Assembly (NCBI RefSeq): GCF_037975245.1
Contig: NC_092577.1
Coordinates: 31,213,398-31,277,397, forward strand
Reading direction: 5' to 3'
Origin: Apostichopus japonicus
Taxonomy: Eukaryota; Echinodermata; Holothuroidea; Aspidochirotida; Stichopodidae
Length of the DNA: 64,000 bases
Part shown: piece after piece, positions 63,547 through 64,000 of the stretch
Numbering within the stretch: position 1 is the stretch's first letter
Layout of the letters: every line of letters begins with the position of its first letter
Notes under the pieces: generated by a model
Told to the model about the DNA's origin: nothing
What the model saw: the letters and a program-made list of their open reading frames with translations, nothing else
Database searches by the model: none
Made by a program: the position numbers and the translations under genes

Positions 63547-64000
63547 TAAAATTCACTCATGGATGGGTAAGTATGTATTTCCTGGTTTTTTGTCTCCTTA
63601 CTGATTTCCCACCTTTGCCTAACCAATCCTAAATTTGTCTAAATGTCACTCTGTAAACCAAATGTGGGGAGATTGTTGTGAAATGTTACCCAGTTTTAAG
63701 ACAAATTTCTAACTACTGTACTTTCAATTTTTTTTGCTTTGAAGCATTTGTAATGCCAGTTTGAGCAGTATGAATATCCTGTGTCAATTAAAATGAAGAT
63801 CTGGGACAGTTCGTACTTTTACGGTTCAGATGCCTTGAAAAACAGGATGGGACAGAGTTGTATCAGAATTTAGGGAAATTATCCCAACTGGTTTTGCTAA
63901 TTTTTTGTTTGCTAATTTTGCTAATTTTTATCAAGAATCATTATATAAAGTTTTCCAACTTGTGACAAGTAGGTGGCAATCCGCTTGAAACCTGTGAATC
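63547..64000. other. Intron of the kelch-like gene to the window edge
   Basis: No further exon is seen; the next coding exon after the phase 2 donor at 63374 must lie beyond 64000. Confidence 0.5.

Overview
The window reads as nuclear DNA of a multicellular animal: spliced genes with GT-AG introns, AT-rich intergenic sequence, long microsatellites, DNA-transposon, LINE and SINE remnants, and a satellite array. The gene families (secreted VWC proteins, an NXPE glycoprotein, a kelch-like protein) and a tRNA-headed SINE of a type I associate with echinoderms and hemichordates suggest a marine invertebrate deuterostome, perhaps an echinoderm. The phylum is an inference; no species is claimed. There is no sign of prokaryotic operons, viruses or CRISPR.

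Layout. 1-5.5 kb: two tandem copies of a segment carrying a pair of VWC-domain exons, followed by a 1.6 kb pyrimidine-rich minisatellite (6.3-7.9 kb). 8-19 kb: no gene; hAT-like and other inverted-repeat elements, a decayed LINE (11.4-13.2 kb), a GATATC-based palindromic element (14.3-15.2 kb) and 306 uninterrupted TCTA units (16.4-17.7 kb). 19.2-23.4 kb: a complete three-coding-exon gene for a 163-residue secreted protein with two VWC domains, plus a 3' UTR exon. 27.15-29.86 kb: an unrecognised four-exon gene (282 residues). 30-35 kb: (TA)n tracts with a perfect palindrome, hAT-like MITEs and a 27-bp minisatellite. 36.4-45.7 kb, minus strand: a complete four-exon NXPE-family gene of 534 residues, whose introns hold LINE, SINE and hAT-like insertions. 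46-50.4 kb: two more (TA)n-associated palindromes and a second GATATC element. 51.6-55.8 kb: a 179-bp satellite with higher-order structure; 59.3-60.8 kb: a diverged array of the same satellite in the opposite orientation. 61.6-63.4 kb: the BTB and BACK exons of a kelch-like gene that runs off the right edge.

The genes do not form a pathway. The three VWC loci are paralogues on the same strand and form a small local family. The most unusual material is non-coding: two diverged elements sharing terminal inverted repeats and a GATATC-phased palindromic interior, three near-perfect palindromes tied to (TA)n tracts, a non-autonomous hAT-like family with four copies and exact 8-bp target duplications, and a satellite monomer that contains a 14-bp inverted repeat. 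All splice structures were read by eye from phase and splice-site agreement; none has been tested against transcripts.
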